Source: Lepus europaeus (Eukaryota > Chordata > Mammalia > Lagomorpha > Leporidae). Taken from it: 64,000 nucleotides of DNA. The notes beneath the pieces were generated by a model. That model saw nothing but the letters and a program-made list of their open reading frames with translations. It made no database searches and had not been told where the DNA came from. Positions within the stretch are counted from its first letter, which is position 1, and each line of letters begins with the position of its first letter. Shown here one piece after another: positions 53,652-64,000 of this stretch. The position numbers and the translations under genes were made by a program. The stretch covers positions 12,001,294 to 12,065,293 of the forward strand of contig NC_084834.1 of the NCBI RefSeq assembly GCF_033115175.1, written 5' to 3'.

Positions 53652-53952
53652 CTTTAAAGATTATTTATTTGAAAGGTTGAGAGAAAAGAAAGAGAAGGAG
53701 CAAGAGAGAGATCTCCCACCTGCTGATTCACATTCCCAAATGCCTGCAACAGTCAGAGCAGGGCCAGAATGAAGCCAGGAACTAGGAGCTCCACCCAGGT
53801 CTCCCATGTGGGTGGCAGGGACCCAAATACTTGAGCCATCACCAACTAACTGCCTCCCAGGGTGTGCATTATGAAGTAGAGGTGGGATCTAATCTCAGGT
53901 ACTTGGATATGGCCTGCAGGCAGCAACCTAACCTGTTGCAACACAGTGTCTA
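53652..53952 (-). repeat. C-repeat SINE
   Basis: CTTTAAAGATTATTTATTTG head, GGTCTCCCATGTGGGTGGC body, end TTGCAACACAGTGTCTACC. Confidence 0.86.
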
Positions 53953-54931
53953 CCATACTATGTATTATTTTTTGAATGAAGAAAAAAAAGATAGAAACAA
54001 AGAGTCAGTACAGAGTGCAAGAGGACTACACAATAAGGAAAGAGTTAATTATTTTGGTATAACCTCAAAAGAAAAGGGGAAATAGCAAAAATTTATCAAA
54101 CACACTTGCTGTATATCAGATAATATACTGAAATATTACAATTATTTTAATTCAACTACTACCCTTACTTTATTATTAACTTTAATTTTTTTAACCTAAA
54201 AACCTTGTATAAAGTATACAAACTTCATGCTTTTCATATATACAAATTTAGGAATACAGTGATTCTTCCAACCCACCCTCCCTCCCACCCACACTCCCAG
54301 CATTCTTACTTCCTACTAAGATCTATTTTCAATTAACTTTATACATATAATATTAACTCTACACTAAGTAAAGAATCCAACAAATAGTATGAAACAACAA
54401 CAAAACTGTTCAACAGTCAAGACAAGGGCTGTTCAAAGTCACTGCATCTCAAAGTATCAATTTTACTCCCAGAGATTACCTTTTAGGCACTGTATTTGTT
54501 GTCACAGATCAGGGAGAACACATGGTGTTTGTCCTTTTAGGACTGGCTCATTTCACTTCTAAATGTTTTCTAGTTGCATCCATTTTGTTGGAAATGACAG
54601 GATTTTTTTTTTGCCACTGTGTAGTTTTCCATGGTGTACATACACCATAATTTCTTTACCCAGTCTTCAACTGATGGACATTTGGGTTAACCCCATCTCC
54701 TAGCTATTGTGAATTGTGCTGCAATCAACATGGAGGTGCAAACAACTCTTTATTAGGCTGATTTCATTTCCCTTGGGTAAATTCCCAGGAGTGGGGTGGC
54801 TGGTCATGTGGTAGGTCTCTCAGATGTCTGAGGTTTATCTCCATACTATCTTCCACAGTGGCTGTACCAGTTTACATTCCCACCAACAGCGGATTAGGGT
54901 ACCTTTATCCGCACCTCTTTGCCAGCATTTG

Positions 54932-55249
54932 TTATTTGTTGAATTCTGTAGAAAGACATTCTAACTGAAACCTCATTGTGGTTTGATTTGCATTTCCCTG
55001 ATAGCTAATGATCTTGAGCATTTTTTCACGTGTCTGTCGGCCATTCAGATTTCCTCTTTTGAAAAATGTCAGTTCAAGTCTTTCCCCATTTTTTAACTTG
55101 ATTTTTTCATTGTTGAGTTTCTTGAGCTCCTTACAGAGTCTGGATATTAACCCTTTATCAGCTGCATAGTTTGCAAATATTTTCTCCCATTCTGTTGGTT
55201 GCCTCTTCACTTTGTTAAGTGTTTCTTTTGCAGTGCAGAAGCCTCTCAA
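54932..55249 (-). pseudogene. L1 ORF2 C-terminal fragment
   Basis: An open stretch of about 100 codons with the region after the reverse transcriptase ([39 protein letters not shown]). The motifs are diagnostic of the L1 ORF2 C-terminus. The rest of ORF2 is frameshifted or deleted. Confidence 0.8.
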
Positions 55250-55857
55250 GTTGATGTAATCCTATTTGTCAATTTTGGCTTAGATTGCCCACACTTCTGG
55301 GGTCTTTTCCAAGAGGTATCTGCCTATGCCCATGTCTCACAGGGTTTCCCCAGTGTTCTCTGGGTAGTAGAGTTAGGTCTTTCATCCATGTCGAGTGGGC
55401 TTTTGCATAAGGTGCAAGGCAGAGATCCAGCACCACGTGTTGAAGAGACTGTCCTTGCTCCAAGGATTGGTTTTAGCTCCTCTGTCGAAGATAAGTTGGT
55501 TATACATGACTGGACTGATTTTAGTTGTTTCTACTCTATTCCATTGGTCAAACCACCTTTTTTTTTTTTTTTTCCCCCAGCACCAGGCTGTTTCAATTAT
55601 AACAGCACTGCAGTATGTCTTGACATCTGCTAACATGATACCTCTGGCTTTGTTTTTGTTGTAGAAGATTGCTTTAACTACTCAGGGTCTTCTGTGTTTC
55701 CACATGAATTTCTGCTTGGCCCAACCAACCAAAAAAAAAATTATTTTTTTCTGGTTTAGGAATTAAGGAGGAGTTGGAAGATTCCCTCCCTTTCAATTGT
55801 TTTATATAGCTTGAGAATTGGAGTTCTTTAAATGTCTGGTAGAATTCAGCAGTGAAG

Positions 55858-56160
55858 GGGCTGGTGCTGTGGCATGGCAGGTAAAGTTGCCGCCTGCAGT
55901 GCTGGCATCCTCTATGGGCACCTGGTTTGAGTCCCAGCCGGTCCACTTCCAATCCAACTCTCTACTATGGTTTGAAAAGCAGCAGAAGATGGCCCAAGTC
56001 CGTGGGTCCCTGCACTTACATGGGAGACCTGGAGGAAGCTCCAAGCTCCTGGCTTTGGATCAGCGCAGCTCCAGCTGTTGAGACCAATTGGGGAGTGGAC
56101 CAGCAGGTGGAAGACCACTCTCTGTGTAACTCTTTCAAATGAATAAATTAAAAAAAAAAA
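55858..56160 (+). repeat. C-repeat SINE nested in L1, with 17-bp TSD
   Basis: GGGGCTGGTGCTGTGGCATG start and an A-rich tail. AGAATTCAGCAGTGAAG at 55841 is matched by AGAATTCAGTAGTGAAG at 56161 (one difference). Confidence 0.96.
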
Positions 56161-56577
56161 AGAATTCAGTAGTGAAGCCTCCAGGACTGGGTTTTTCTTT
56201 GTTGGGAGGGTCTTTATTACTGATTCAATCTCTGTCTTGGTTATTGGTCTGTTTAGGTTTTCTGTGTCTTCATGGCTCAATTTTGGTAGATTGTACGTGT
56301 CCAGGAATCTTTTCATTTCTTCTAGGTTTCCCAATTTGTTGGTATACAGCTCTTTGTAGTAATTCCTGATGATTCTTTTTATTTATTTGGTATCTGTTAT
56401 TACATTTCCTTTCTCAACTCTGATTTTATTAATTTGTGTCTTCTACTTTTTTCTTTTCTTTGGTTAGTTGGGCCAATTGTGTATCAATTTCATTTTTTCA
56501 AAAAACCAGCTCTTCATTTCTCTGGTTTTTTTCCTCTGGTTTTTTGGATTGTGTTTTAGGTTACAATTTTATTTACT

Positions 56578-56878
56578 TCTTAATTTTTTAAAAAATTTGA
56601 GAGGCAGAGTTACAGAGAGAGAGAGAGGTCTTCCACATACTGGTTCACTCCCTAGATGGCTTCCATAGTGAGAGCTGAGTTGATCTAAAGCCAGGAGTCT
56701 CCTTTGGGGCTCCCACATGGGTGCAGAGCCCCCCGAGCATTTGGACCATCCTCTACTGCCTTCCCAGGCCACAGCACAGAGCCTGATCAGAAGAAGAGCA
56801 GCCAGGACATGAACCAAGGCCCCCATGGGATGCTGGCGCTGCACGCCGAGGCTTAGCCCACTATGCCACAGCGCTGAC
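56578..56878 (-). repeat. C-repeat SINE nested in L1
   Basis: TTCTTAATTTTTTAAAAAATT head, end CACTATGCCACAGCGCTGAC. Confidence 0.9.
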
Positions 56879-57049
56879 TCTTCTAATTTTAATTATTCCT
56901 TTCTCCTACTAATGTGGGGTTTCGTTTGCTGTTTTTCTAGACCCTTGAGATATATCGACAGCTTATTTGGTGCCTTTCCAATTCTCTGATGTAGGCACAA
57001 ACTGCTATAAACTTCCCTCTTAAAACTGCTTTTGCTGTAGCCCATTAAG

Positions 57050-57380
57050 TTTTTTTTTTTTTTTTTTTTTGACAGGCAGAGTGGATAGTGAGAGAGAGAG
57101 ACAGGTCTTCCTTTTTGCCATTGGTTCACCCTCCAATGGCAGCTGCGGACGGCGCATCGTGCTGATCAGAAGGCAGGAGCCAGGTGCTTCTCCTGGTCTC
57201 CCATGCGGGTGCAGGGCCCAAGCACTTGGGCCATCCTCCACTGCACTGCCGGGCCACAGCAGAGAGCTGGCCTGGAAGAGGGGCAACGGGGACAGAATCC
57301 GGCGCCCCAACCGGGACTAGAACCCGGTGTGCCGGCGCCGCAAGGCGGAGGATTAGCCTGTTAAGCCACGGCGCCGGCCG
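57050..57380 (-). repeat. Young C-repeat SINE nested in L1
   Basis: Poly(T), GACAGGCAGAGTGGATAGTG, end AAGCCACGGCGCCGGCC. CCCATTAAGTTTT is on both sides (57041 and 57388). Confidence 0.95.
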
Positions 57381-57488
57381 GTATATCCCATTAAGTTTTG
57401 ATGTCATATTCTTATCTTCATTCGTTTCCAGAAATATGCTGACATCTGATTTCTTCTATAACTCACTGCTCATTCAAGAGCATGCTGT

Positions 57489-57944
57489 TTATTCTCCATG
57501 TGTTCGATATGTCCTAGAGACTTCTGAGTTGTTCATTTCCAGATTTATTGCATTGTAGTTAGAGAAGATGCATGGTATGACTTTGAATTTTTGAATTTGC
57601 TGACTTGCTTTATGGCCTAGCATGTGGTCTATCCTAGAGAAAGTTCCATGCGATGGTGAAAAGAATGTGTATTCTGCAACTGTACAATGAAAAGTTCTGT
57701 ATATATCCATTAGGTCCATTTGGTCTGTACTGTTAATTCTGTTCTTTCTTTGCTGATTTTTTTGTCTGGTTGATCTGTCCATTGCTGCAAATTGGGTACT
57801 GAAGATCCCCATTACTACGTGTGTGTGGAGTCTATGTCTCTCTTTAGACATTAACATTTCTTTTAAATAGCCAGGTGTCCTATAATTGGGTGCATATCTG
57901 CTTATTATGATCACATTTTCCTGTTGAATTGAACTCTTAATCAT
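57489..57944 (-). pseudogene. L1 ORF2 endonuclease-region fragment
   Basis: The longest surviving L1 ORF2 frame (151 codons), with AEYTFFSPSHGTFSRIDHML and GHKASQQIQKF, i.e. the SRIDH/GHK signature of the apurinic-type endonuclease C-terminal half. Upstream GDFN-type sequence is decayed here. Part of the antisense L1. Confidence 0.85.
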
Positions 57945-58071
57945 TACATAGTGCCCTTGTCTCTTTTAACAGTTTTTGTGTTAAAGCCTATTTTCTCCGA
58001 TATTAGGATGGTTATATCAGTTCCCTTTTTTTTTGTTTCCATTAGCATGGAATATCTTTTTCCACCTTTTT

Positions 58072-58420
58072 TTAAAAAAAAAACAACAAAGATTTATTTA
58101 TATATTTATGAGAAGCTAGAGTTATAGAGGCAGAGAGAGGCACATAGACAGGCAGAGAGAAATGTTCCATCTGCTGATTCACTCCCCATATGGCTGCAAT
58201 GGCTGGAGCTGGGCTGATCTGAAGCCAGGAGTCAGGAGCTTCTTCTGGGTCTCCCACATGGGTGCAGAGGCCCAAGGACTTGGGCCATCTTCTACTGCTT
58301 TCCCAGGCCATAGCAGAGAACTGGATTGGAAGTGGAGCTGCCTGGACTAGAATCTGTGTCCATGTGCGATGCAGGCACTGCAGGCGGCGACTTTACCTGC
58401 TACACCACAGTGCCAGCCCC
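58072..58420 (-). repeat. C-repeat SINE nested in L1
   Basis: AAAGATTTATTTATATATTT head, end ACACCACAGTGCCAGCCCC. TTTTTCCACCTTTT / TTTTTCCATCCTTT flank it. Confidence 0.92.
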
Positions 58421-58802
58421 TTTTTCCATCCTTTCACTCTCAGTCTATGGGTATCTTTGTTGTTAAGAAGTGTTTCCTGTAGGCAGAAAAGTAGACAGAT
58501 CTTGTTTTTTAATCCATTCTGCCAGTCTGTATCTTTTAATTGGAAAGTTGAGGCCATTTTCATTCACAGTTACTACTGGTAAGTAACGACATGGTCCTAA
58601 CATTTTTGCATAGTTACTCCTATTATTTACTTTGAATTTCCTTTGTACTTTTACTGGGAGATTTTTCTACCTTCACATTCTTTCATAGTGATGGCCATGC
58701 TTCTGTGTTTCTGTGTGTAGCAAGCACATCCTTAGCATCTTTTGTAAGGCTTGGTGGGTGGTGACAATTTCTTTCAATTTCTGTTTGTCATGGAAGGTCT
58801 TT

Positions 58803-59155
58803 TTTTTTTTTTTTTTTTTTTTAATTTTTTGACAGGCAGAGTGGACAGTGAGAGAGAGACAGAGAGAAAGGTCTTCCTTTTTGCCGTTGGTTCACCCTCC
58901 AATGGCCGCCGCGGTAGCGCGCTGCGGCCGGCGCACCGCGCTGTTCCGATGGCAGGAGCCAGGTGCTTCTCCTGGTCTCCCATGGGGTGCAGGACCCAAG
59001 GACTTGGGCCATCCTCCACTGCACTCCCTAGCCACAGCAGAGAGCTGGCCTGGAAGAGGGGCAACCGGGACAGGATCGGTGCCCCGACAGGGACTAGAAC
59101 CCGGTGTGCCGGCGCCGCAAGGCGGAGGATTAGCCTAGTGAGCCGCGGCGCCGGC
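58803..59155 (-). repeat. Young C-repeat SINE nested in L1, with 14-bp TSD
   Basis: Long poly(T), GACAGGCAGAGTGGACAGTG, end GAGCCGCGGCGCCGGC. Exact duplication CATGGAAGGTCTTT at 58789 and 59156. One of the least decayed copies. Confidence 0.97.
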
Positions 59156-59399
59156 CATGGAAGGTCTTTATTTCACCTTCATTCATAAATGAAAACTCTG
59201 CAGGGTACAGTATTCTGGGTTGACAGTTCTTTTCTCTTAAGACTTGGAATATATCTCATTCTCTCCTAGCCTGTAGGGTTTCTGATGAGAGAAGTTGGCT
59301 GTGAGTCTAACTGGAGATCCTCTGAAGTAATCTGGTGTTTCTCTCATGCACATTTTAGAATCTTCCCTTCATGTTTTTACTGTGGAGAACTTGACTATA

Positions 59400-59945
59400 A
59401 TGTGTCAGGGTGAGGATCTTTTCTGGTCATGTCTATTTGGAGTTCTATGTGCTTCCTGTACTTGGATATCCCCTTCTTTCTCCAAATTGGAGAAGTTTTC
59501 TGTAATTATTTCACTAAAATAGGCCTTTTAGTCTATTCTCTCTTTCCACGCATTCCGGAATTTCTAAGATTCAGATATTGGGTCGTCTGATAGTATTCCA
59601 TAAGTCTTAAAAACTGTTTTTAATTTTTCCAATTTTTTTTTTGTCTGACTGCAAAATTTCCAGAGATTCACCTTCTAACTCAGATATTCTTTCTTCTGCC
59701 TCACTGAGTCTGGTGTTTAGGTTTTCCACCACATTTTTTATTTGACCTACTGAATTCTTCATTTCTAATATTTCAATTTGATTTCTCTTTAAAAATCTCA
59801 ATTTCATGGGAAAATTTTTATTCATGTTATGTATGGATTTCTTAAATTCATGAACTTGCTTCTGATTACTTCCAAGTAATCCTGTGATTAATTTTTTGAA
59901 TTCTGTTTCTGGCATTTCATCAATCTCTTCATCTTCACATTCCAC
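59400..59945 (-). pseudogene. L1 ORF1 remnant
   Basis: The open part at 59607-59945 encodes an acidic start (CEDEEIDEMPETEFKKLI) and the coiled coil (LNTRLSEAEERISELEGESL). This parallels the ORF1 at 33624 but is clearly diverged. The C-terminal region at 59400-59600 is out of frame. Confidence 0.75.
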
Positions 59946-61214
59946 TACTGAAGTGTTGTTGTGTTCCTTTAGGGGTGCGTCATGTTGTCTTCCTTATTCT
60001 TGTTTCTTGAATTTCTGGGTTTATTTTTAGGGATTTGTGGAGATACTTGGTTTTTTTGTTTGTTTGTTCCTCTGATGACTTTTACCTTTGGTCTATTCCT
60101 CTGTGGCTTAGTGGAGTGTCTGCTCTCTCCATGCATACCCAGAGGCATGTGCTGGGTGTGGCCAGGGAGCTCTGTGTAGTGCTCCAGGGTGAGGGGAGTG
60201 TCCAAGGTGAAACTCAAGTTGGGTGTGGTAGATCTCTGTTTTTATCAGAGGAGAGGTTTTGATCAGGTGCATTGGTACGGTCTAATCATCACCTCCCCTC
60301 CTCCAAGGTGACCAATGCCCGGATGCTAGCCTCAGTGGGTGCAATATTCATACGCACTCCAACAAGCAGCACCCAAAGGATCTGTGCAGTCCTCAGTGTG
60401 AGCATAGATCCCATTGCGCTGACCCACTCCAGGCAATCAGGGAGCCCTGCCTGTTAAACAGAGGCAGAACTCTTCCAGATGCAGCTGCTTGTGGGTCCTC
60501 GGTCCAGGTAGCCTAAGTACCAGAGTCTGTGACGTGCTGGGAGGCTGGGGCACCTCCCAGTCCTCTGTGAGCACTCAGACCTGTCAATCCTCCCAGCCAG
60601 ACTCAGGCGTCTCCTCGTGGCTGGTTGCTGGACACACGGACTGAAGACTGCACAGCTGTTACATCTGTCCAAGATGGTGCCCACCCTATCTCTGCTAGTT
60701 GTAGGTCGCTGCTGCCAAGGGGGTGGTGAGACAGAAATGCCCCTTTTCTCCCTCTAGGTTGGCAGGTACACTGTTCCCCGGGGGTCCAGGCTGGACTCAC
60801 GCCAGGCTCTTCCCACAGCTTTATCACCAGTGGCTTGGGCTGCTGCTGCAGGCCAGCACTCACCTCACGCTCCAAAGCTGGTGCTGGGGCTCTCGGCTGC
60901 TGGGGGCCAGTGGTGTCTGTGTTTGTGCTATGCGTCTACATCCTCCATGCAGATCCACAGCATCTCTCTAACTTCCAAGGAGTTCCCACTGCAGTTTTCT
61001 TGCTAACCCTTCCCCAAGATTACACTCTGCACTTTTTTTTTTTTTTTTTTTTTGTAACCACCTTCTCGTAGACTGGAGCAGTAAGCTCCCTCCCTGTTCT
61101 GCCATCTTGGAATCCTCCCTTACCTTACAGACATCAAAATGAAGAGGTGCTACATAACTTGCTCAGAGTGAGGGTTCTCTGAAAAGTTCATAGAAAATGA
61201 AATTAAAAGGTGAG

Positions 61215-61485
61215 TTCAAGGACAGGTGTTCAGCCTGGAGTTATGACACTCACATCCCACAGTGCAGTTATCTGGGTTCAATTCTACGCTCAGGCTCCTG
61301 ACTCTGGCTTCCTACCAATGCAGACCCTGGAGGCAGTGGAGATGGCTCAAGTAATTGGGTTCCCACTGCCCACCTGGGAGATTTGGATTGCATTCCCAGT
61401 TTCTGGCTTGGGGCCAAGATTTTGGAATGTGAACCAGCAGGCAGGAACACCCTCTACTACCCGCCCTCAAATACATTAATCCTCT
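61215..61485 (+). repeat. Old C-repeat SINE
   Basis: GGACAGGTGTTCAGCCTGG start, CTTCCTACCAATGCAGACCC body, AAATACATTAATCCTC tail. Confidence 0.78.
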
Positions 61486-61947
61486 TCAAAAAGATAAGCT
61501 TATTTATTTTGAAATCTAAACATATGGGGAATACACATTACACTACAATATACATTACAATACACTGAAAATACACATTAAGAAAACCTACACGTGGATT
61601 TCAAAATATTGTTGCACCCAAATAAACTCATCTTTTAATTCCATTTTCCCGTAAACTTTATGAAACATCCTTATAATCAAAGTGGCAAATGGTAGAATTA
61701 GAATTTGAAGTCCCCTATACCTCTCCACCAACCCTGCTGTCTGCACTATGGAATACATCAGCACTAGTCAACAGCCCACTCCAGCAAGCCTCAGGAAGAA
61801 AGTGCCCCTAGATGATCACATCTTACAAATGCAGAATTCTTATGGAAAGAACAACAGTAGTTTAGTCAAGGAAACACAGGGTAATTATTTGGGGGGGAAA
61901 CTTGAAAAGAAAAAGGAAAGACATATAGCACCTTAAGAATAATTGGG
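61486..61947. other. Intronic DNA, nothing recognised
   Basis: About 460 bp, A-rich, with repeated TACATTACAATACAC-type units at 61530-61580. Confidence 0.4.
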
Positions 61948-62286
61948 GGGCCCAGCAGCATTGTAGCCCAGCAGGATAAGCCTCCACCTGTGGCACCGAC
62001 ATCCCATATGAGAGCTGGGTCAAGTCCTGGTTGCTCCACTTCCAAGCCAGCTCCCTGTTAATGCACCTGGGAAAGCAGCAGAGGGTGGCCCAAGTGCTTG
62101 GGTCCCTACCGCCCACATAAGAGACCTGTATGGAATGCCAGGCTCTTGGATTTGGCCTGGACCAGCCCTGGCCATTGATGCCATTTGGTGGAATCAATCA
62201 GTGATGGAAGATATTACCTCTCTCAAATGCTGCCTTCCAAACAAAGAAAATAAATCTCTAAAAAAAAAAAAAAAAAAAAAAAAAAA
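61948..62286 (+). repeat. C-repeat SINE with long poly(A)
   Basis: GGGGGGCCCAGCAGCATTG start; an uninterrupted A tract of about 28 at 62259-62286. Confidence 0.92.
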
Positions 62287-62292
62287 GGTATA

Positions 62293-62605
62293 GGGACCGG
62301 TGCCTGTGGCTTAGTAGGCTAAGTACCAGCATCCCAAATGGGCACCAGTTCGTGTCCCAGATGCTCCTCTTTTGACCCAACTCTCTTCTATGGGTTGGGA
62401 AAGCAGGGGAAGATGGCCCAAGTGCTTAGACCCCTGCACCCAGGTTGGGGACCCAGAAGAAGCTCCCGGCTCCTGGCTTCAGATGGGTTCAGCTCCGGCC
62501 ATCGCGGCCAGTTGGGGAGTGAACCAGCAGATGGAAGACCTCTTTCTCTCTGTGTTTATTCCTCTCTATCTCTTAAATAAATAAAAAATCTTTTTTAAAA
62601 AAAGG
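62293..62605 (+). repeat. C-repeat SINE
   Basis: AGGGACCGGTGCCTGTGGC start, CTCTTAAATAAATAAAAAATC tail. Immediately follows the poly(A) of the previous copy; AAAGGTATA precedes and follows it. Confidence 0.92.
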
Positions 62606-62831
62606 TATAATTAAGGTTGGGATCCTGAAAATGAGCAAATGTTAAGTCAAAATTCCTTTTGCTATTTAGCCAGAAATGAATACCTCCTTCTCCTGGGAAG
62701 TGATACTAGCAAATTAAGTCAAGGCAATTTAAGAACCATGATTGGAATCGAGAAACAAACAAACAAAAAAAAAACCAGAATGTAAGAACAAAGCAAAGCT
62801 TCGAAAGTCGGAGTACGTTAGGAAGTCATTA

Positions 62832-63038
<207 letters not shown>

Positions 63039-63129
63039 CTAAACAGAATCCAAATGGGAATAGTAAGTTTTAAGTATTCATTTCTCCAGCTGAGGGTTAC
63101 AAACCCCAATGTCTCTACGATGCTATCAG

Positions 63130-63402
63130 GAAGTGGGCACTCGGGCTTGCAGTCTAGACTGTTCTGTCCTACATCTCAATGCCAGGATTCTGTTCCCAGC
63201 TCTGGCTCCTGACCCAGCTTCCCACACTGGGAGACAGCAGTGCTGGCTCCAGGAACTGGATTCCTGTCACCCAAGTGGGAGACCCAGATTGGGATCCTGG
63301 CTCCTGGCTCCAGTCCTGGTCCAGCCAGGGCTGTGATGAGCATTTATGGATTAAACCACGTGATAGAAGCTGTCTCCCCAATAATAAAAAAAAAAAAAAA
63401 GC
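63130..63402 (+). repeat. Old C-repeat SINE
   Basis: GGGAGACAGCAGTGCTGGC and GTGGGAGACCCAGATTGGG body, AATAATAAAAAAAAAAAAAA tail. It lies about 90 bp upstream of the PIWIL2 exon at 62898-63038 (acceptor side). Confidence 0.82.
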
Positions 63403-63720
63403 AAATTGTTTCCAGAAGAATCTCCTTCCCACTGAAACCAGCAGAAACTTTTAAATATCACCAAGGAAAATATCTCAGGAATACAAATGAGGTAAAAAGT
63501 TAAAATTTACTAATAAAAGAATTTTAAATATTATTGATGCTTCCTTGTGACATCTGAATCTTGTATCTTTCTCAAAGTGAATTTGAAATCCCAAGATATT
63601 CCATGAGACAGGAGCAAAAAAGAGACTTGATTATACCTGTTTAAAATTTGCGAGGAGAAATATCACGGGCCAGTCATCCAGCTTTACATAACAGAAAAGT
63701 ATCTTCACTTTTTTAAAAAA
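63403..63720. other. Intronic DNA, nothing recognised
   Basis: AT-rich, searched for the next PIWIL2 exon without success. Confidence 0.45.
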
Positions 63721-63751
63721 GATTTATTTATTTATCTGAAAGAGTTACAGA

Positions 63752-64000
63752 GGCTGGTGCTATGGTGTAGCTAGGGTAAAACCACTGCCTGCAGTGCCAG
63801 CATCCCATATGGGCTCCAGTTCAAGTCCCAGCTGTTCCACTTCTGATTCAGCTCTCTGCTAAGCCTGTGACAGCAGTGGAGGATGGCCCAAGTCCTTGGG
63901 CCCCTGCACCCACATGGGAGACGCCGAGCAAGCTCCTGGCTCCTGGCTTCGGATTAGTGCAGCTCTGGCCATTGCGGCCAATTTGAGAGTGAACCAGTGG
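63752..64000 (+). repeat. C-repeat SINE, cut by window edge
   Basis: AGGCTGGTGCTATGGTGTAG start; it runs to GAGTGAACCAGTGG at the last base. It sits directly behind a 30-bp antisense SINE head (AAGATTTATTTATTTATCTG at 63720), so it inserted into an older copy. Confidence 0.9.

Larger units (their letters stand above)
54176..61116 (-). mobile_element. Antisense L1 with both ends, carrying five SINEs
   Basis: The 3' end at about 54180-54390 shows CAATTAACTTTATACATAT. The 5' end near 61116 reads, on the minus strand, CCAAGATGGCAGAACAGGG, as in L1 5' UTRs. In between, in order: ORF2 C-terminal (54932-55249) and reverse-transcriptase parts, endonuclease (57489-57944), ORF1 (59400-59945) and 5' UTR. 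A probable target duplication is CCCTTACTTTA (54162) and CCCTTACCTTA (61117). Excluding the SINEs it is about 5.3 kb, so ORF2 has an internal deletion. Many stops; inactive. Confidence 0.85.

Noticed and set aside
63630..63700. Possible further PIWIL2 exon (VKLDDWPVIFLLANFKQ followed by GTATAA)
   Set aside because: The peptide does not match the expected PIWIL2 segment before DLTQQ, and no good acceptor or phase fits.

Overview
The window is mammalian nuclear DNA, almost certainly from a rabbit (Oryctolagus) or a very close lagomorph. The evidence is about 65 copies of the lagomorph tRNA-derived C-repeat SINE, plus L1 copies with rabbit-type 5' and 3' ends. There are no operons. Most open reading frames are translations of SINEs or microsatellites and are not genes.

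The only protein-coding gene I can support is on the minus strand: the C-terminal half of PIWIL2, the germline PIWI-clade Argonaute that binds piRNAs and silences transposons. Ten exons are resolved to the base, in transcript order 62898-63038, 49736-49849, 48578-48766, 46556-46657, 45949-46065, 44792-44880, 43837-43942, 3595-3848, 2086-2193 and 1353-1509. Phases join cleanly across all nine introns and give 458 codons plus a stop. These cover the end of the PAZ-MID linker, the MID 5'-phosphate pocket and the whole Piwi slicer domain with its Asp-Glu-Asp-His tetrad. The N-terminal exons lie beyond the right edge. Positions 1-1352 are 3' UTR and 3' flank.

One intron (3849-43836, 39,988 bp) takes up nearly two thirds of the window and separates the exon with the catalytic Glu from the exon with the second catalytic Asp. 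It is packed with nested transposons: C-repeats, an ancient dissected antisense L1 (about 14250-19440) carrying a 420-bp ERV solo LTR with TATA and CCAAT boxes (17235-17654), an ancient dissected sense L1 (about 22725-25790), a probable L1-ORF1/HAL1-like remnant (about 30450-31660), an MLT1-like LTR (about 31965-32390), and an old ERVL-like LTR interrupted by a 5.1-kb L1-type element (32717-37811).

That 5.1-kb element is the most unusual object here. It has an L1 5' end, an ORF1 broken by one stop, a rabbit L1 3' end, a poly(A) tail and 15-bp target-site duplications. It has no recognisable ORF2. About 2.6 kb of other DNA sits where ORF2 should be, including a decayed retroviral nucleocapsid-like segment. 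It may be an ORF1-only, L1-ERV composite retroelement.

The 13-kb intron at 49850-62897 holds a second L1, antisense to the first and older. Both ends are present (about 54176-61116) and it is split by five SINEs. The remaining introns hold further SINEs and ancient L1 3' ends. One SINE has landed within about 20 bp of a PIWIL2 splice donor. Repeat boundaries are by eye and usually good to about 10 bp; those with a matched target-site duplication are tighter.
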